The notes: generated by a model from the letters alone, not told the origin. A stretch of 64,000 bases of DNA from Peptococcaceae bacterium UBA7702 (GCA_002482535.1 DLGE01000009.1:1-64000); one strand, 5' to 3'; counted from the first letter of the stretch, positions 52,873 to 61,461 are shown. Made by a program: numbers and translations.

Positions 52873-53450
52873 ACGATTCCCGCTTTGATGAAATGTTTTT
52901 TCAGTACAGCCCTGCCCAAGAGTCCGCCGATGAGGCCGGAGAGAATCGCGGCGATCAAAAGCGTGGGGCACATCCAAGGCGGCATCAGGGCGGTTAGGGC
53001 GTCAATGTAATCTTTCCCGTAATCCTGCCTGGTCGCAAAGTAACCTTCTATGTTTGTAAACAACGGAATATAGTTGCCCCAGATCCAAATGCTGAAAACC
53101 CCTGAGGTCAAAACAGCCATGGCGCTGCTTTGATAATGTTTTCTGCGGTAAACCAGCTCCGCCAAAAGACCGCTGACGGCGCCGACGATGAGGGCGTAAT
53201 AACCCATGCCGGTAAGGAGCATCAATAGTCCCATAAGTAGGCTCATGATCAAGATCATCCCGAATTTTTTTACTTTTGTCAAAAAAAGCATAAAAGGAAT
53301 GCCAGCGATGATCGGTCCGATAACGCAGAGCAGCGGCATAAAAATAGGAATATAGCCCAACATAGCCACAACAAAAACAATGACAAAATAGATGGCCGTA
53401 AAAATGCCTACGTTGATGAGGTCTTTCCCTTCCAGTCTTTCGTTTTTCAT
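52869..53450 (-). CDS. ECF transporter S component, Trep_Strep (TIGR02185) type
   Basis: I use ATG 53450 after AAGGAGAAA (193 aa). It has about six membrane segments beginning LINVGIFTAIYFVIVFVVAMLGYIPIFMPLLCVIGPIIAGIPFMLF, which matches the MptD/Trep_Strep S-component group. S components bind the substrate. The substrate of this group is not known to me. Its operon and operators suggest a metal-limitation role. Confidence 0.82.
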   Translation of the reverse strand: MKNERLEGKDLINVGIFTAIYFVIVFVVAMLGYIPIFMPLLCVIGPIIAGIPFMLFLTKVKKFGMILIMSLLMGLLMLLTGMGYYALIVGAVSGLLAELVYRRKHYQSSAMAVLTSGVFSIWIWGNYIPLFTNIEGYFATRQDYGKDYIDALTALMPPWMCPTLLIAAILSGLIGGLLGRAVLKKHFIKAGIV

Positions 53451-53470
53451 CTGTTTCTCCTTTGTGCTTA

Positions 53471-53896
53471 TCATGAGGCCAGGGTTTCTCCCATCTTTCT
53501 GCAAGCCATTTCCCCGGCGCCGTCCGGTTCTTCCTGGCAGATGACGCTGTCACAGAGGAGGAGAGCGCCGTCTTCCCGGCATACGTCCTCCCAGGTGCGC
53601 ATCCACTCGCCGTCACCCCAGCCGTAAGAGCCGAAAAGGGCGATACCCTTGCCTTTTAAGGACGGTTCCACGGCGGTGAACATGGGTTCGAATTCTGTTT
53701 CCTCCAGTTCTTCTTCTCCCATGGAGGGGCAACCGAATGCGATGGCGTCGAAGTGATTGATCTCATCGGGAGAAAAATCTCCGGCGGTGACCAGGGCTGC
53801 TTCCGCGCCGTTTGCCTTGGCCCCTTCGGCGATGAGCTGCGCCATTCTTTCGGTATTCCCTGTACCGCTCCAGTAAACAACTGCGATTTTTTTCAT
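53471..53896 (-). CDS. Short-chain flavodoxin
   Basis: This 141-aa protein has the FMN phosphate loop WSGTGNTERMA at the start, then FGCPSMGEEELEE and GSYGWGDGEWM, all standard for flavodoxins. Flavodoxins replace ferredoxin when iron is scarce. Its place in an operon that carries the same operator as feoAB fits this role well. Confidence 0.93.
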   Translation of the reverse strand: MKKIAVVYWSGTGNTERMAQLIAEGAKANGAEAALVTAGDFSPDEINHFDAIAFGCPSMGEEELEETEFEPMFTAVEPSLKGKGIALFGSYGWGDGEWMRTWEDVCREDGALLLCDSVICQEEPDGAGEMACRKMGETLAS

Positions 53897-54000
53897 TGGT
53901 GTTGATCCTTTCTTTTCGTGAAGATTGTTTTATCATTCAGCGGGAAGCGGCCACCATGTATTTTTGTTTTATAACGCCTGTTTCCCGTCAATATGCGTGA

Positions 54001-54306
54001 TTAAGCGACATGTTCTTCTAAAATATTTTTCAATGCCGCCAAAGAACTGGTGTGGCAGCGAGCGACGACGGTCTCCCCGTGCCTGACCTCGCCGATGGCG
54101 CATTGCACCATGGCGTGGGACATGGTGCCGGTAAAAAGGACGAGCAGATCAGGAATACCGATGCGTCCCTTTAAGGTACCGTTGATTTTTGTGAAAACTT
54201 TTGCTTGGCAATGATATTGCTTACAGAGATTTTTATAGCGGCATTCCATGCATTCGTTGCCGCCGACGATGACGATATTCATGATTCCTTTCTTGGGGAT
54301 GGCCAT
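54001..54306 (-). CDS. DUF2325 protein with a Cys cluster
   Basis: This 101-aa protein starts at ATG 54306 after GGTGGTGAA. MNIVIVGGNECMECRYKNLCKQYHC shows a Rossmann-like start with four closely spaced cysteines, and the later SHAMVQCAIGEV segment is typical of DUF2325. The cysteines suggest metal or cluster binding, possibly as a sensor. It lies between DUF3793 and flavodoxin genes in one operon. Confidence 0.75.
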   Translation of the reverse strand: MAIPKKGIMNIVIVGGNECMECRYKNLCKQYHCQAKVFTKINGTLKGRIGIPDLLVLFTGTMSHAMVQCAIGEVRHGETVVARCHTSSLAALKNILEEHVA

Positions 54307-54358
54307 GGTTCACCACCTTTTTTCTGACTTTTAACGGTTCAGCCGGTTTGCTTTTTGT

Positions 54359-54910
54359 TCAGGAACCCACGGCCAGTTGCTGCAAAGAAGCGCCTTGGGA
54401 CCATCTCTTTTTGTAGATTTCCGTGCACCGCTTGTATTTGGCAAACTGTTTTTCGGCGCTATGATCATCGCCGTATACTTTCCAGCAGCCGAGGCACTTG
54501 CAGTTGCTGCCCCGATGCTCAATGAAGCCCTTTACATCGGTACAGGGATAGCTCAAAAAGAGGCCGATCTCATGGGGAAATTCCTCCGCTTTCCTGCATT
54601 TTTTAACCAATTCTTTTAGACATGCTTCCGTGGAGCGGCAGGAATAACCCCTGCTTTGTAAGATCTCTTTGGCTTCCGCCGCCGCCAGGTCCTGAGACAG
54701 CCGCTGGGGGCGGTAAAAATAAACCAACCCTCTCTTTTCAGAGGTCCTCATCAGCAGAACGCGAATGCCTTTTGGGTTCAGCGCCCGGTTAAGGCTGCGA
54801 ATCTCCTGTTTTAGGGCAGCCCGGGAAGGGCAGTCGCAACTGAATAAATTGCCTGTTTTGATTCCCGCCAATGTGGGGGAACAGTGTTTGATGACCGCTT
54901 CTTCCGACAT
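54359..54910 (-). CDS. DUF3793 family protein
   Basis: This 183-aa protein has the DUF3793 pattern: HCSPTLAGIKTGNLFSCDCPSR, VLLMRTSEKRGLVYFYRPQRL, FPHEIGLFLSYPCTDVKGFIEHRGSNCKCLGCWKVYGD. Its function is unknown, but it is repeatedly found beside flavodoxin genes in anaerobes (from memory). An operator copy lies 56 bp upstream of its start, in the gap after the 49-aa ORF. Confidence 0.82.
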   Translation of the reverse strand: MSEEAVIKHCSPTLAGIKTGNLFSCDCPSRAALKQEIRSLNRALNPKGIRVLLMRTSEKRGLVYFYRPQRLSQDLAAAEAKEILQSRGYSCRSTEACLKELVKKCRKAEEFPHEIGLFLSYPCTDVKGFIEHRGSNCKCLGCWKVYGDDHSAEKQFAKYKRCTEIYKKRWSQGASLQQLAVGS

Positions 54911-54965
54911 CGTTCTTCCTCTCTCCTTTCTTCCCGCTTTCTCTTTATGGTAGTCAGAGCGTACA

Positions 54966-54981
54966 GTTAGTCATTGCTAAC
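54966..54981. promoter_or_regulatory. GTTAG-N6-CTAAC operator, internal copy
   Basis: GTTAG-TCATTG-CTAAC lies between the 49-aa gene and DUF3793. The symmetry extends outward (GCGTA at 54959-54963 and TACGC at 54984-54988). It may control an internal promoter or act as a hairpin in the mRNA. Confidence 0.65.
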
Positions 54982-54993
54982 TATACGCTATTT

Positions 54994-55143
54994 TTATGTT
55001 CCTTCCCGTTTTTGTTCGTTGTTTTCTTGCCGATATCTGGCCGCAAGCTTCTTCATCCGGTGTTTAAAATAAAAAAGTCCGATGAGCATCATAATGAGCA
55101 GGCATACATCACGTTGCAGCAGCGGATCGTAAACCAAAGCCAT
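54994..55143 (-). CDS. 49-aa membrane protein, first gene of the flavodoxin/ECF operon
   Basis: The start ATG 55143 follows GGAGTGAG. The product MALVYDPLLQRDV... has one hydrophobic helix (VCLLIMMLIGLFYFKHRM) and a basic, charged tail (KKLAARYRQENNEQKREG). It is too short for routine gene calls. It heads the operon just after two operator copies. Role unknown; it could be an accessory of the ECF importer. Confidence 0.65.
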   Translation of the reverse strand: MALVYDPLLQRDVCLLIMMLIGLFYFKHRMKKLAARYRQENNEQKREGT

Positions 55144-55242
55144 GCTTCTCACTCCTTTTCTTGACCGCCCTTTTGATGAGCGGTTTTCCCGGTTATTTTG
55201 TGATGTTTGTCCTCAACGAATAAAACGCGCTTTTCCAGAATG

Positions 55243-55258
55243 GTTAGTATTCACTAAC
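55243..55258. promoter_or_regulatory. GTTAG-N6-CTAAC operator, downstream copy
   Basis: GTTAG-TATTCA-CTAAC is 20 bp from the next copy at 55279 (36 bp centre to centre, between three and four helical turns). Two dimers could act together on the promoter just upstream. Confidence 0.7.
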
Positions 55259-55278
55259 TATGATGTAAAAAATAAGTA

Positions 55279-55294
55279 GTTAGTTATATCTAAC
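55279..55294. promoter_or_regulatory. GTTAG-N6-CTAAC operator at the operon promoter
   Basis: GTTAG-TTATAT-CTAAC is the core of a longer perfect inverted repeat (55273-55283 with 55290-55300). It begins 7 bp after the -10 box of the minus-strand promoter, the same geometry as at feoAB. Confidence 0.75.
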
Positions 55295-55301
55295 TACTTA
55301 T

Positions 55302-55330
55302 ATCCTACCCAATGATCCTCCTTTTGTCAA
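55302..55330 (-). promoter_or_regulatory. Promoter of the flavodoxin/ECF operon
   Basis: On the minus strand TTGACA (55330-55325) and TAGGAT (55307-55302) are 17 bp apart. Only the operators and a leader lie between it and the 49-aa gene at 55143. Confidence 0.8.
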
Positions 55331-55390
55331 GAAGTTTTTAAAAAACTTTGGCGGGAAGGGAATTTACCCGGGAAAGCTCTTAACAAAGGG

Positions 55391-55430
55391 AAGCCGATTT
55401 CTGATGTTTTACCAGAAACCGGCTTTCTTT
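55391..55430. terminator. Terminator after the ABC permease gene
   Basis: AAGCCGATTTCTG pairs with CAGAAACCGGCTT with one mismatch around a 9-nt loop; the plus strand continues CTTTTTG. It lies downstream of the minus-strand permease gene ending at 55469 and may insulate the operon promoter at 55302-55330. Confidence 0.6.
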
Positions 55431-55468
55431 TTGTGGGGCTTCTTTTTGGAGAGGCCTCTCCCCCTCAT

Positions 55469-56248
55469 TTACTCAAGGTTCAGATGTCTTCTTAATATAT
55501 AGTCCACCAGGAAAAAGACGGCGGTGACCGTGACGAGTTCGATGGCAATACCAAAGAACAGGGGCAGCAGTAAATCAGAGGATTGATTGATGGCGGTATT
55601 GGCATCAAAGGGGAGAAGCTCGCCGATGAGGGAAGTGATGCCGATATAGATGATATAGAAGAGGATGAAGCAGCCGAAAGGTACGATTCTCCGGCGTACC
55701 GTATCGTTGGCTTTGAAAATCGGCAGTTGAGCCACGGAAACGGAGAGGTAAATCGTGAAGAGGAAAAGCGTGAAATTTAGAATCATAGAAACAAGGATTT
55801 CCGCCACCACCAGCCAGTCGCCGGCTTGGGCATGGGAGAAGACAAAGGCAAAGAAGTCACCGATCATGCCCCATTCAAAGGTTGCGGCATTTAAGATAAA
55901 GAGGAAACCGCTAAGGAAGCCGCAGAACAGACCGATTCCCGACCAGACAATGGCGGCAATGGCTTTTGTGAGAATCAGTTGCTTTGCCGTGACCGGCAGG
56001 GTGAACATCAAGTAACCTTCGTCTTTCAACAGATTCCGGCGAAAGCGGCGGATCATCGTCACCAAGGTAATGACGAAGGCGGCCACGGTGATGGCGCCGA
56101 AAATAGCGGCGGCGAAGGCCGAAGGCGTATCGTAATGGGTTAAGAGTAATAGATTTGTAATAACCGCCGCTGCGATCATCAGCAGATAAACGGGGAGCAG
56201 CTCTTTGGCAATGGCGGAAAATTCATGTTTTAGCAGCTTAGCGAACAT
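55469..56248 (-). CDS. ABC-2 type permease, YtrC/YtrF-like operon
   Basis: This 259-aa protein has six hydrophobic segments; the N-terminal MFAKLLKHEFSAIAKELLPVYLLM and LMFTLPVTAKQLILTKAIAA are typical of permeases linked to GntR/YtrA regulators. It overlaps the ATPase gene by 19 nt. The operon likely answers cell-envelope stress, but the substrate is unknown. Confidence 0.82.
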   Translation of the reverse strand: MFAKLLKHEFSAIAKELLPVYLLMIAAAVITNLLLLTHYDTPSAFAAAIFGAITVAAFVITLVTMIRRFRRNLLKDEGYLMFTLPVTAKQLILTKAIAAIVWSGIGLFCGFLSGFLFILNAATFEWGMIGDFFAFVFSHAQAGDWLVVAEILVSMILNFTLFLFTIYLSVSVAQLPIFKANDTVRRRIVPFGCFILFYIIYIGITSLIGELLPFDANTAINQSSDLLLPLFFGIAIELVTVTAVFFLVDYILRRHLNLE

Positions 56249-56937
56249 TGGAATACCTCCCTGAACAATTCATCGATGGATTTACCGTGGTCTTCCCGGA
56301 TGGTATCGGCGTCACCTTTTAAGACAATTTCGCCTTCTTTTAAGAAAATCACGTCGTCAAAAACGCGTTCAACGTCGGTGATGAGGTGGGTGGAAATGAT
56401 CACCGTAGAACCGGGGTCGTACATTTTTAAGATCAAGTCTAAAATGTAGTCCCTGGCAGCGGGATCGACGCCGCCGATGGGTTCGTCTAAGAGATACAGT
56501 TTTGCTTTGCGGGAAAGCACGAGAATCAATTGAACTTTCTCTTTGTTGCCTTTGGAAAGCTGCTTGATTTTGGCTTCCTCATCAATGTTCATATCTTTTA
56601 AGAGTGATTTTGCTTTATCGAGGTCAAAATCAGCGTAAAAATCATTGAAAAAAGCCAGCATCTTTTTGACCTTCATGCTTTCGTCCAGATAGGAACGCTC
56701 CGGTAAAAAGGAGATGATTCCCTTGGTTTCGACGCCGGGACGGTTGCCGTCGATTAAGAGGGTTCCTTCCGTTTCCAACAAGCCGTTCATGGCTTTGAGC
56801 AGCGTTGTTTTGCCGCTGCCATTGGGGCCCAAAAGACCGATGATGCGCCCCTTTTCCGCGGTGAAGCTGACGTTTAAGAGCGCCGGTTTCTTCTTGTAGA
56901 CTTTGGTTAAGTCCTTGATTTCAATCAGTGATGTCAT
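56230..56937 (-). CDS. ABC transporter ATPase, YtrB-like
   Basis: This 235-aa ATPase has Walker A GPNGSGKTT, signature LSKGNKEKVQ (an unusual SKGN in place of SGGQ, common in this family) and Walker B LYLLDEPIGGVDP. It overlaps the GntR gene by 17 nt and the permease by 19 nt. Confidence 0.88.
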   Translation of the reverse strand: MTSLIEIKDLTKVYKKKPALLNVSFTAEKGRIIGLLGPNGSGKTTLLKAMNGLLETEGTLLIDGNRPGVETKGIISFLPERSYLDESMKVKKMLAFFNDFYADFDLDKAKSLLKDMNIDEEAKIKQLSKGNKEKVQLILVLSRKAKLYLLDEPIGGVDPAARDYILDLILKMYDPGSTVIISTHLITDVERVFDDVIFLKEGEIVLKGDADTIREDHGKSIDELFREVFQCSLSC

Positions 56938-57295
56938 TTTTCTCGTCTCCTCCTATAAACAGAGATGCCAGCTTTTCTTCGGGGAAGCCGATCTCCTTCA
57001 TATTTTGAATGAATTCTTCTGTCAGTTTTCTCGCTGCTGCCACTCTTTTTTCCTCTATGAGGGCGTTGTCTTCCGTTACAAAACGTCCGCTGGTACGTTC
57101 CGTCACCACCAGCATATCCGCTTCCAAAGTGCTCAAAGCCCGTTGGGCGGTGTTGGGGTTGATGCCCTGGGCAGCGGCGATGTCCCGCACGGAAGGGAGC
57201 TTCTCGCCGGGAGAAAATTCGCCGGAGAGTATCTTCTTGGTGATGTTCTCCACGATCTGCAAGTAGATCGGCGTGTTCCGGTCAAAATGAGTCAT
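56921..57295 (-). CDS. GntR-family regulator, YtrA subfamily
   Basis: This 124-aa repressor has the winged helix of GntR proteins: TPIYLQIVENITKKILSGEFSPGEKLPSVRDIAAAQGINPNTAQRALSTLEADMLV. The short C-terminal part is typical for YtrA. It is the first gene of an operon with the ABC exporter and should bind the inverted repeat just upstream. Confidence 0.92.
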   Translation of the reverse strand: MTHFDRNTPIYLQIVENITKKILSGEFSPGEKLPSVRDIAAAQGINPNTAQRALSTLEADMLVVTERTSGRFVTEDNALIEEKRVAAARKLTEEFIQNMKEIGFPEEKLASLFIGGDEKNDITD

Positions 57296-57316
57296 AATCG
57301 CGCCTCGCTATTCTGT

Positions 57317-57350
57317 GTATTATTGTATTAGTAGCTTAATACAATAATAC
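57317..57350. promoter_or_regulatory. Operator of the GntR-ABC operon
   Basis: GTATTATTGTATTA (57317-57330) and TAATACAATAATAC (57337-57350) are perfectly complementary with a 6-bp gap. YtrA-type regulators bind AT-rich inverted repeats of this kind. It lies 22 bp upstream of the regulator start. Confidence 0.75.
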
Positions 57351-57458
57351 AGATGCGGGTGATATTTGTCAAGCCTTTTTTGAAAGAAATTTTCAAAAGC
57401 AGGAAAACCGTGGTTTATCACGTATAATAATAGATAGAAGTAATCGGAGGAGGCCGCA

Positions 57459-58448
57459 ATGAAACGGGAAGATCTGGAAAAAAGAGAAGAACAGATGTTG
57501 TCTCCCTACGCCGCAAAAAGCGCCTCCAGTCGGGGGCGGCTTACGGCGGTTCCTCCCTGCCCTTTGCGGACGGAATTTCAGCGTGACAGGGACCGGATCA
57601 TTCATTCCAAGAGTTTTCGCCGCCTGAAATATAAAACCCAGGTCTTTTTACCAGGGGGCAGCGACCATTACCGGACGCGGCTCACCCATACCCTGGAAGT
57701 CGCTCAAATTGGCCGTACCATTGCCCGGGGCCTGAACCTCAACGAGGATCTTACCGAAGCCATCGGACTCGGCCACGACCTGGGCCATACGCCCTTCGGC
57801 CATGCCGGAGAGCGGCTGATCGACAGTTTGGTGCGGCCGGAATATACCTTTCGCCATAATGAGCAGAGCTTGCGGATCGTCGATGTTTTAGAGGACGGCA
57901 AGGGGTTGAACCTTACGGAAGAGGTGCGGGACGGCATTTTGCGCCACACCGGCGACGAACCCCCCTTCACCTTGGAAGGCCAGGTGATCTGCTTCGCCGA
58001 CCGCATTGCCTATGTCAACCACGATATCGACGATGCCCTGCGCAGCGGCTTTTTAGCGGAAGAGGATTTGCCCGGAGATTACCTTGATTTCTTGGGAAAA
58101 ACCCATTCCAGCCGAATTAACGCCCTGGTCAGTGATATCATCGAAACCAGTGAGGGCAAAGCTTACGTGCGTCAATCGGATACCGGTAGTGCTGCCTTGC
58201 AGCAACTGCGCAGCTTCCTTTTTGACCATCTCTACCGTTTGCCCCAAGTCCGGGAAGAGGAAGAAAAAGGCTGCGGCATCTTAAAAGCGCTCTTTCTTTA
58301 TTACGAAGACCACCCCGAACAGATTCCCTCCACCACGCCGAAAGGGCCGTTGAAAATTCGTGTCAAAGATTATGTGGCGGGAATGACCGATAAATTTGCG
58401 GAAGAAACCTACCTTGAATTATTCATTCCGAAAAGCTGCCGTTTTTGA
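57459..58448 (+). CDS. dgt: dGTP triphosphohydrolase-like protein
   Basis: This 329-aa HD-domain enzyme has RDRDRIIHSKSFRRLKYKTQVF, the metal ligands in RLTHTLEVAQI (His) and GLGHDLGHTPFGHAGE (His-Asp), and CFADRIAYVNHDIDDA (Asp). It removes triphosphate from dNTPs. The order dgt-dnaG-rpoD is common in Clostridia and supports the taxonomic reading. Confidence 0.9.
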   Translation: MKREDLEKREEQMLSPYAAKSASSRGRLTAVPPCPLRTEFQRDRDRIIHSKSFRRLKYKTQVFLPGGSDHYRTRLTHTLEVAQIGRTIARGLNLNEDLTEAIGLGHDLGHTPFGHAGERLIDSLVRPEYTFRHNEQSLRIVDVLEDGKGLNLTEEVRDGILRHTGDEPPFTLEGQVICFADRIAYVNHDIDDALRSGFLAEEDLPGDYLDFLGKTHSSRINALVSDIIETSEGKAYVRQSDTGSAALQQLRSFLFDHLYRLPQVREEEEKGCGILKALFLYYEDHPEQIPSTTPKGPLKIRVKDYVAGMTDKFAEETYLELFIPKSCRF

Positions 58449-58494
58449 TCATTGCATAATATTACCATTTTTGTAAAAACTACGGAGAGACTTT

Positions 58495-60270
58495 ATGACC
58501 CCCGGTATGATCCCCAGAGAATTGATTGATGAAATATTGGATCGCGCGGACATTGTTCAACTGATCGAAGCGTACCTGCCCTTAAAGCGGCAGGGCCGCA
58601 ACATGGTAGGGCTATGCCCGTTTCACCTGGAGGATACGCCGTCCTTTTCCGTTTCTCCCGATAAGCAGATGTACTACTGTTTCGGCTGCCAAAAAGGAGG
58701 CAACGCCATTTCCTTTGTTATGGAATACGAACATCTCTCCTTTCAGGAAGCCGTGGCCAAATTGGCCCAAAGAGTAGGCGTTACCCTGCCGGAACGGGAA
58801 ATGACCACAGGGCAAAAGCGGGTTTACGACGAGAAACGGCGTTTGATCCAGATCAACAAGGCCGCGGCGGCCTATTACCGGGAACAGCTTAAAAGAACGC
58901 CCCTCGCTTTGACGTATCTGCAAAAAAGGGGCGTCAGCGAAGAGATCTCCAGCCGCTTTCTCTTGGGCTATGCCGCCGATAGCTGGGAAAATCTCAAACA
59001 GTTCCTGCTAAAGAAAGGTTTTACGGAACCGGATATGTTAAAAGCCGGCGTGGTTTCCCAAGGGGAAAGCGGAAAGTATTTTGACCGCTTTCGAAACCGG
59101 CTGATGTTTCCGATTTGCGATAAAAAAGGCGATGTTATCGCCTTCGGTGGCCGCGTTCTCGACGACAGCCTGCCGAAATACCTCAATACCCCGGAAACCG
59201 CCGTGTTTCATAAAGGGCAGAATCTCTACGGCCTGCATCTGGCCTTTCCCAATATTCGCAAAGAGGAAGAGGCGATCCTGATGGAAGGCAATGTCGATGT
59301 GATCACCGCCCATCAATGCGGTGTCGATAATGCCGTGGCGCCTTTGGGTACCGCCTTTACGGAAGAACACGCCAAAATATTAAAGCGCTACTGCATACGG
59401 GTTACCGTGGCTTTCGACGGCGACGGCGCCGGCCAGCGCGCCACAGATAAAGCGTTGGATATCCTGATGCGCCACGGTTTTCGCGTCTACGCCATGGAGA
59501 TTCCCGCGCCCCACGATCCCGACGATTATCTGCGCACTTACGGCAAAATAGGCTGGGACCGCCTGAAAGCCAACAGCCTTTCCTATATGGATTTTAAAAT
59601 CAAAATCGCCATGAACAAATTTGATGCCGCCACCGCCGAAGGCAAAGCCGATATTTTAAAGGAATTGGGGCCCTCCCTTTTTGCCTTGAAGAATATCGTG
59701 GAACAGAGTGAATATATCCGTGAAATCAGTGAGAAATTGGATATTTCCGAAGATCTTCTGCGTATGGATATGCAGAGAAAGGCGTCTCAAGGCCGGAGTG
59801 ACATCGGCAGCGGCATTGATTTTCAAGAAGAAAAGGTTTCCCGGGGCATCACCACGGCGAAAAACAGCGTCCTCTACTTTGCCGCGGAAAATCAGCAGGT
59901 TTTTGAGGAAATTGACGCCGCCACCGGCTGGAACTTTCTGGATAGTGCGGCTCAGAAAACTATTGTAAAAACCATCAAAGAACACCTGCCGGTATATACT
60001 TGGCGCTTCCGTGATCTGATGGATCTGGCAGCTGAGGAAGAAAAAAGCGTTATCGTGTCATATATTATGGAAGACCCCTTTGCGCTGGTAAAAGATAAGA
60101 ACGCAATGTTTCGCGATTGCTGGCGCAGTATTCGTAAAGAGGCGCTTATAAAGGAAAAGGATCAACTGCAGAGAAGAATCAAAGAATGTGAAAAAAGTGG
60201 AAATAATGGTGAAGTTGACATACTTTTGCGGAATTTTGCCAAGATCCAGCAGGAATTGAGAAAATTATAG
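58495..60270 (+). CDS. dnaG: DNA primase
   Basis: This 591-aa enzyme makes RNA primers for replication. The CHC2 zinc finger is CPFHLEDTPSFSVSPDKQMYYCFGC. The TOPRIM part has LMEGNVDV (Glu) and AFDGDGAGQRA (Asp-x-Asp). A C-terminal helicase-binding region follows. It lies 46 nt after dgt and 76 nt before rpoD. Confidence 0.96.
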   Translation: MTPGMIPRELIDEILDRADIVQLIEAYLPLKRQGRNMVGLCPFHLEDTPSFSVSPDKQMYYCFGCQKGGNAISFVMEYEHLSFQEAVAKLAQRVGVTLPEREMTTGQKRVYDEKRRLIQINKAAAAYYREQLKRTPLALTYLQKRGVSEEISSRFLLGYAADSWENLKQFLLKKGFTEPDMLKAGVVSQGESGKYFDRFRNRLMFPICDKKGDVIAFGGRVLDDSLPKYLNTPETAVFHKGQNLYGLHLAFPNIRKEEEAILMEGNVDVITAHQCGVDNAVAPLGTAFTEEHAKILKRYCIRVTVAFDGDGAGQRATDKALDILMRHGFRVYAMEIPAPHDPDDYLRTYGKIGWDRLKANSLSYMDFKIKIAMNKFDAATAEGKADILKELGPSLFALKNIVEQSEYIREISEKLDISEDLLRMDMQRKASQGRSDIGSGIDFQEEKVSRGITTAKNSVLYFAAENQQVFEEIDAATGWNFLDSAAQKTIVKTIKEHLPVYTWRFRDLMDLAAEEEKSVIVSYIMEDPFALVKDKNAMFRDCWRSIRKEALIKEKDQLQRRIKECEKSGNNGEVDILLRNFAKIQQELRKL

Positions 60271-60346
60271 TGAATATATTAAAGAAGTTTTTAAAGAGAT
60301 ACGATTTTTTAGAAAAAGAACTGTTTTTGAAGAAAGGGGTGAGAAA

Positions 60347-61441
60347 ATGAAAGAAGACTGCATGAACCTGGATGTTGTGAAGAAGCTGATGCAGCTGGGC
60401 AAATCCCGTAATTATTTGAAGGCTGCCGAAATCCAGGATTCGCTGTCTGAAATCGAAATTAGCCCCGATCAGTATGACGAAATTTGTACCGCCTTTGCTT
60501 CGGCGGGTATTGTAATCATTGACGAGGGAACCGATTTGGATCAACTGGAACCGCCGGAGGATCTTTCTCAGGTGGAAGAAATGGAAGTGGATTTGACGGT
60601 GCCCGAAGGGATCTTCATCGATGATCCCGTGAAAATGTATTTGAAAGAAATCGGTCGTGTGCCGCTCTTGTCCGCGGACGAAGAAGTAGATTTGGCAAAA
60701 CGTATGGAAGTCGGGGACGAGTTTGCCAAAAAACGATTGGCGGAATCAAATTTGCGCCTCGTTGTCAGCATTGCCAAACGCTACGTTGGTCGTGGGATGC
60801 TCTTCCTTGATCTGATTCAGGAAGGGAACCTTGGGCTCATCAAGGCCGTGGAAAAATTCGATTACCGCAGGGGATATAAATTCAGTACTTACGCCACTTG
60901 GTGGATTCGGCAGGCCATCACCCGTGCCATTGCCGACCAGGCCAGAACGATTCGTATACCCGTCCATATGGTGGAAACCATCAATAAGCTGCACCGGGTC
61001 AACCGGCAGCTGTTGCAGGATTACGGCAGAGAACCTTCTCCGGAAGAAATCGCCGATAATATGGGCATCTCTGTGGACCGCGTCCGCGAAATCCAAAAAA
61101 TCGCCCAGGAACCGGTTTCTTTGGAAACGCCCATCGGCGAAGAGGACGACAGCCACTTGGGCGACTTCATCGAAGATGAGGATGCGCCGGCGCCGGCGGA
61201 AATGGCCTCTTTTGTGCTTTTAAAAGAGCAGTTGGAGGATGTCCTGGAAACGTTGACGCCGAGGGAACGCAAGGTTTTACAGCTCCGTTTCGGTCTTGAC
61301 GACGGGCGCACCAGAACCTTGGAAGAAGTGGGGCAGGAATTCGGCGTCACCCGGGAGCGTATTCGGCAGATCGAAGCGAAAGCACTGCGCAAACTGCGCC
61401 ATCCCAGCCGCAGCAGAAAGCTGAAAGATTATTTGGAATAA
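60347..61441 (+). CDS. rpoD: Primary sigma factor
   Basis: This 364-aa protein has region 1.2 (DDPVKMYLKEIGRVPLL), region 2 (GRGMLFLDLIQEGNLGLIKAVEKFDYRRGYKFSTYATWWIRQAITRAIADQAR), region 3 and region 4.2 (RTRTLEEVGQEFGVTRERIRQIEAKALRKLRHP). The start follows AAAGGGGTGAG. Length is normal for SigA of Clostridia. A strong terminator follows. Confidence 0.97.
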   Translation: MKEDCMNLDVVKKLMQLGKSRNYLKAAEIQDSLSEIEISPDQYDEICTAFASAGIVIIDEGTDLDQLEPPEDLSQVEEMEVDLTVPEGIFIDDPVKMYLKEIGRVPLLSADEEVDLAKRMEVGDEFAKKRLAESNLRLVVSIAKRYVGRGMLFLDLIQEGNLGLIKAVEKFDYRRGYKFSTYATWWIRQAITRAIADQARTIRIPVHMVETINKLHRVNRQLLQDYGREPSPEEIADNMGISVDRVREIQKIAQEPVSLETPIGEEDDSHLGDFIEDEDAPAPAEMASFVLLKEQLEDVLETLTPRERKVLQLRFGLDDGRTRTLEEVGQEFGVTRERIRQIEAKALRKLRHPSRSRKLKDYLE

Positions 61442-61461
61442 CAAAGGACTCTATATTAATG

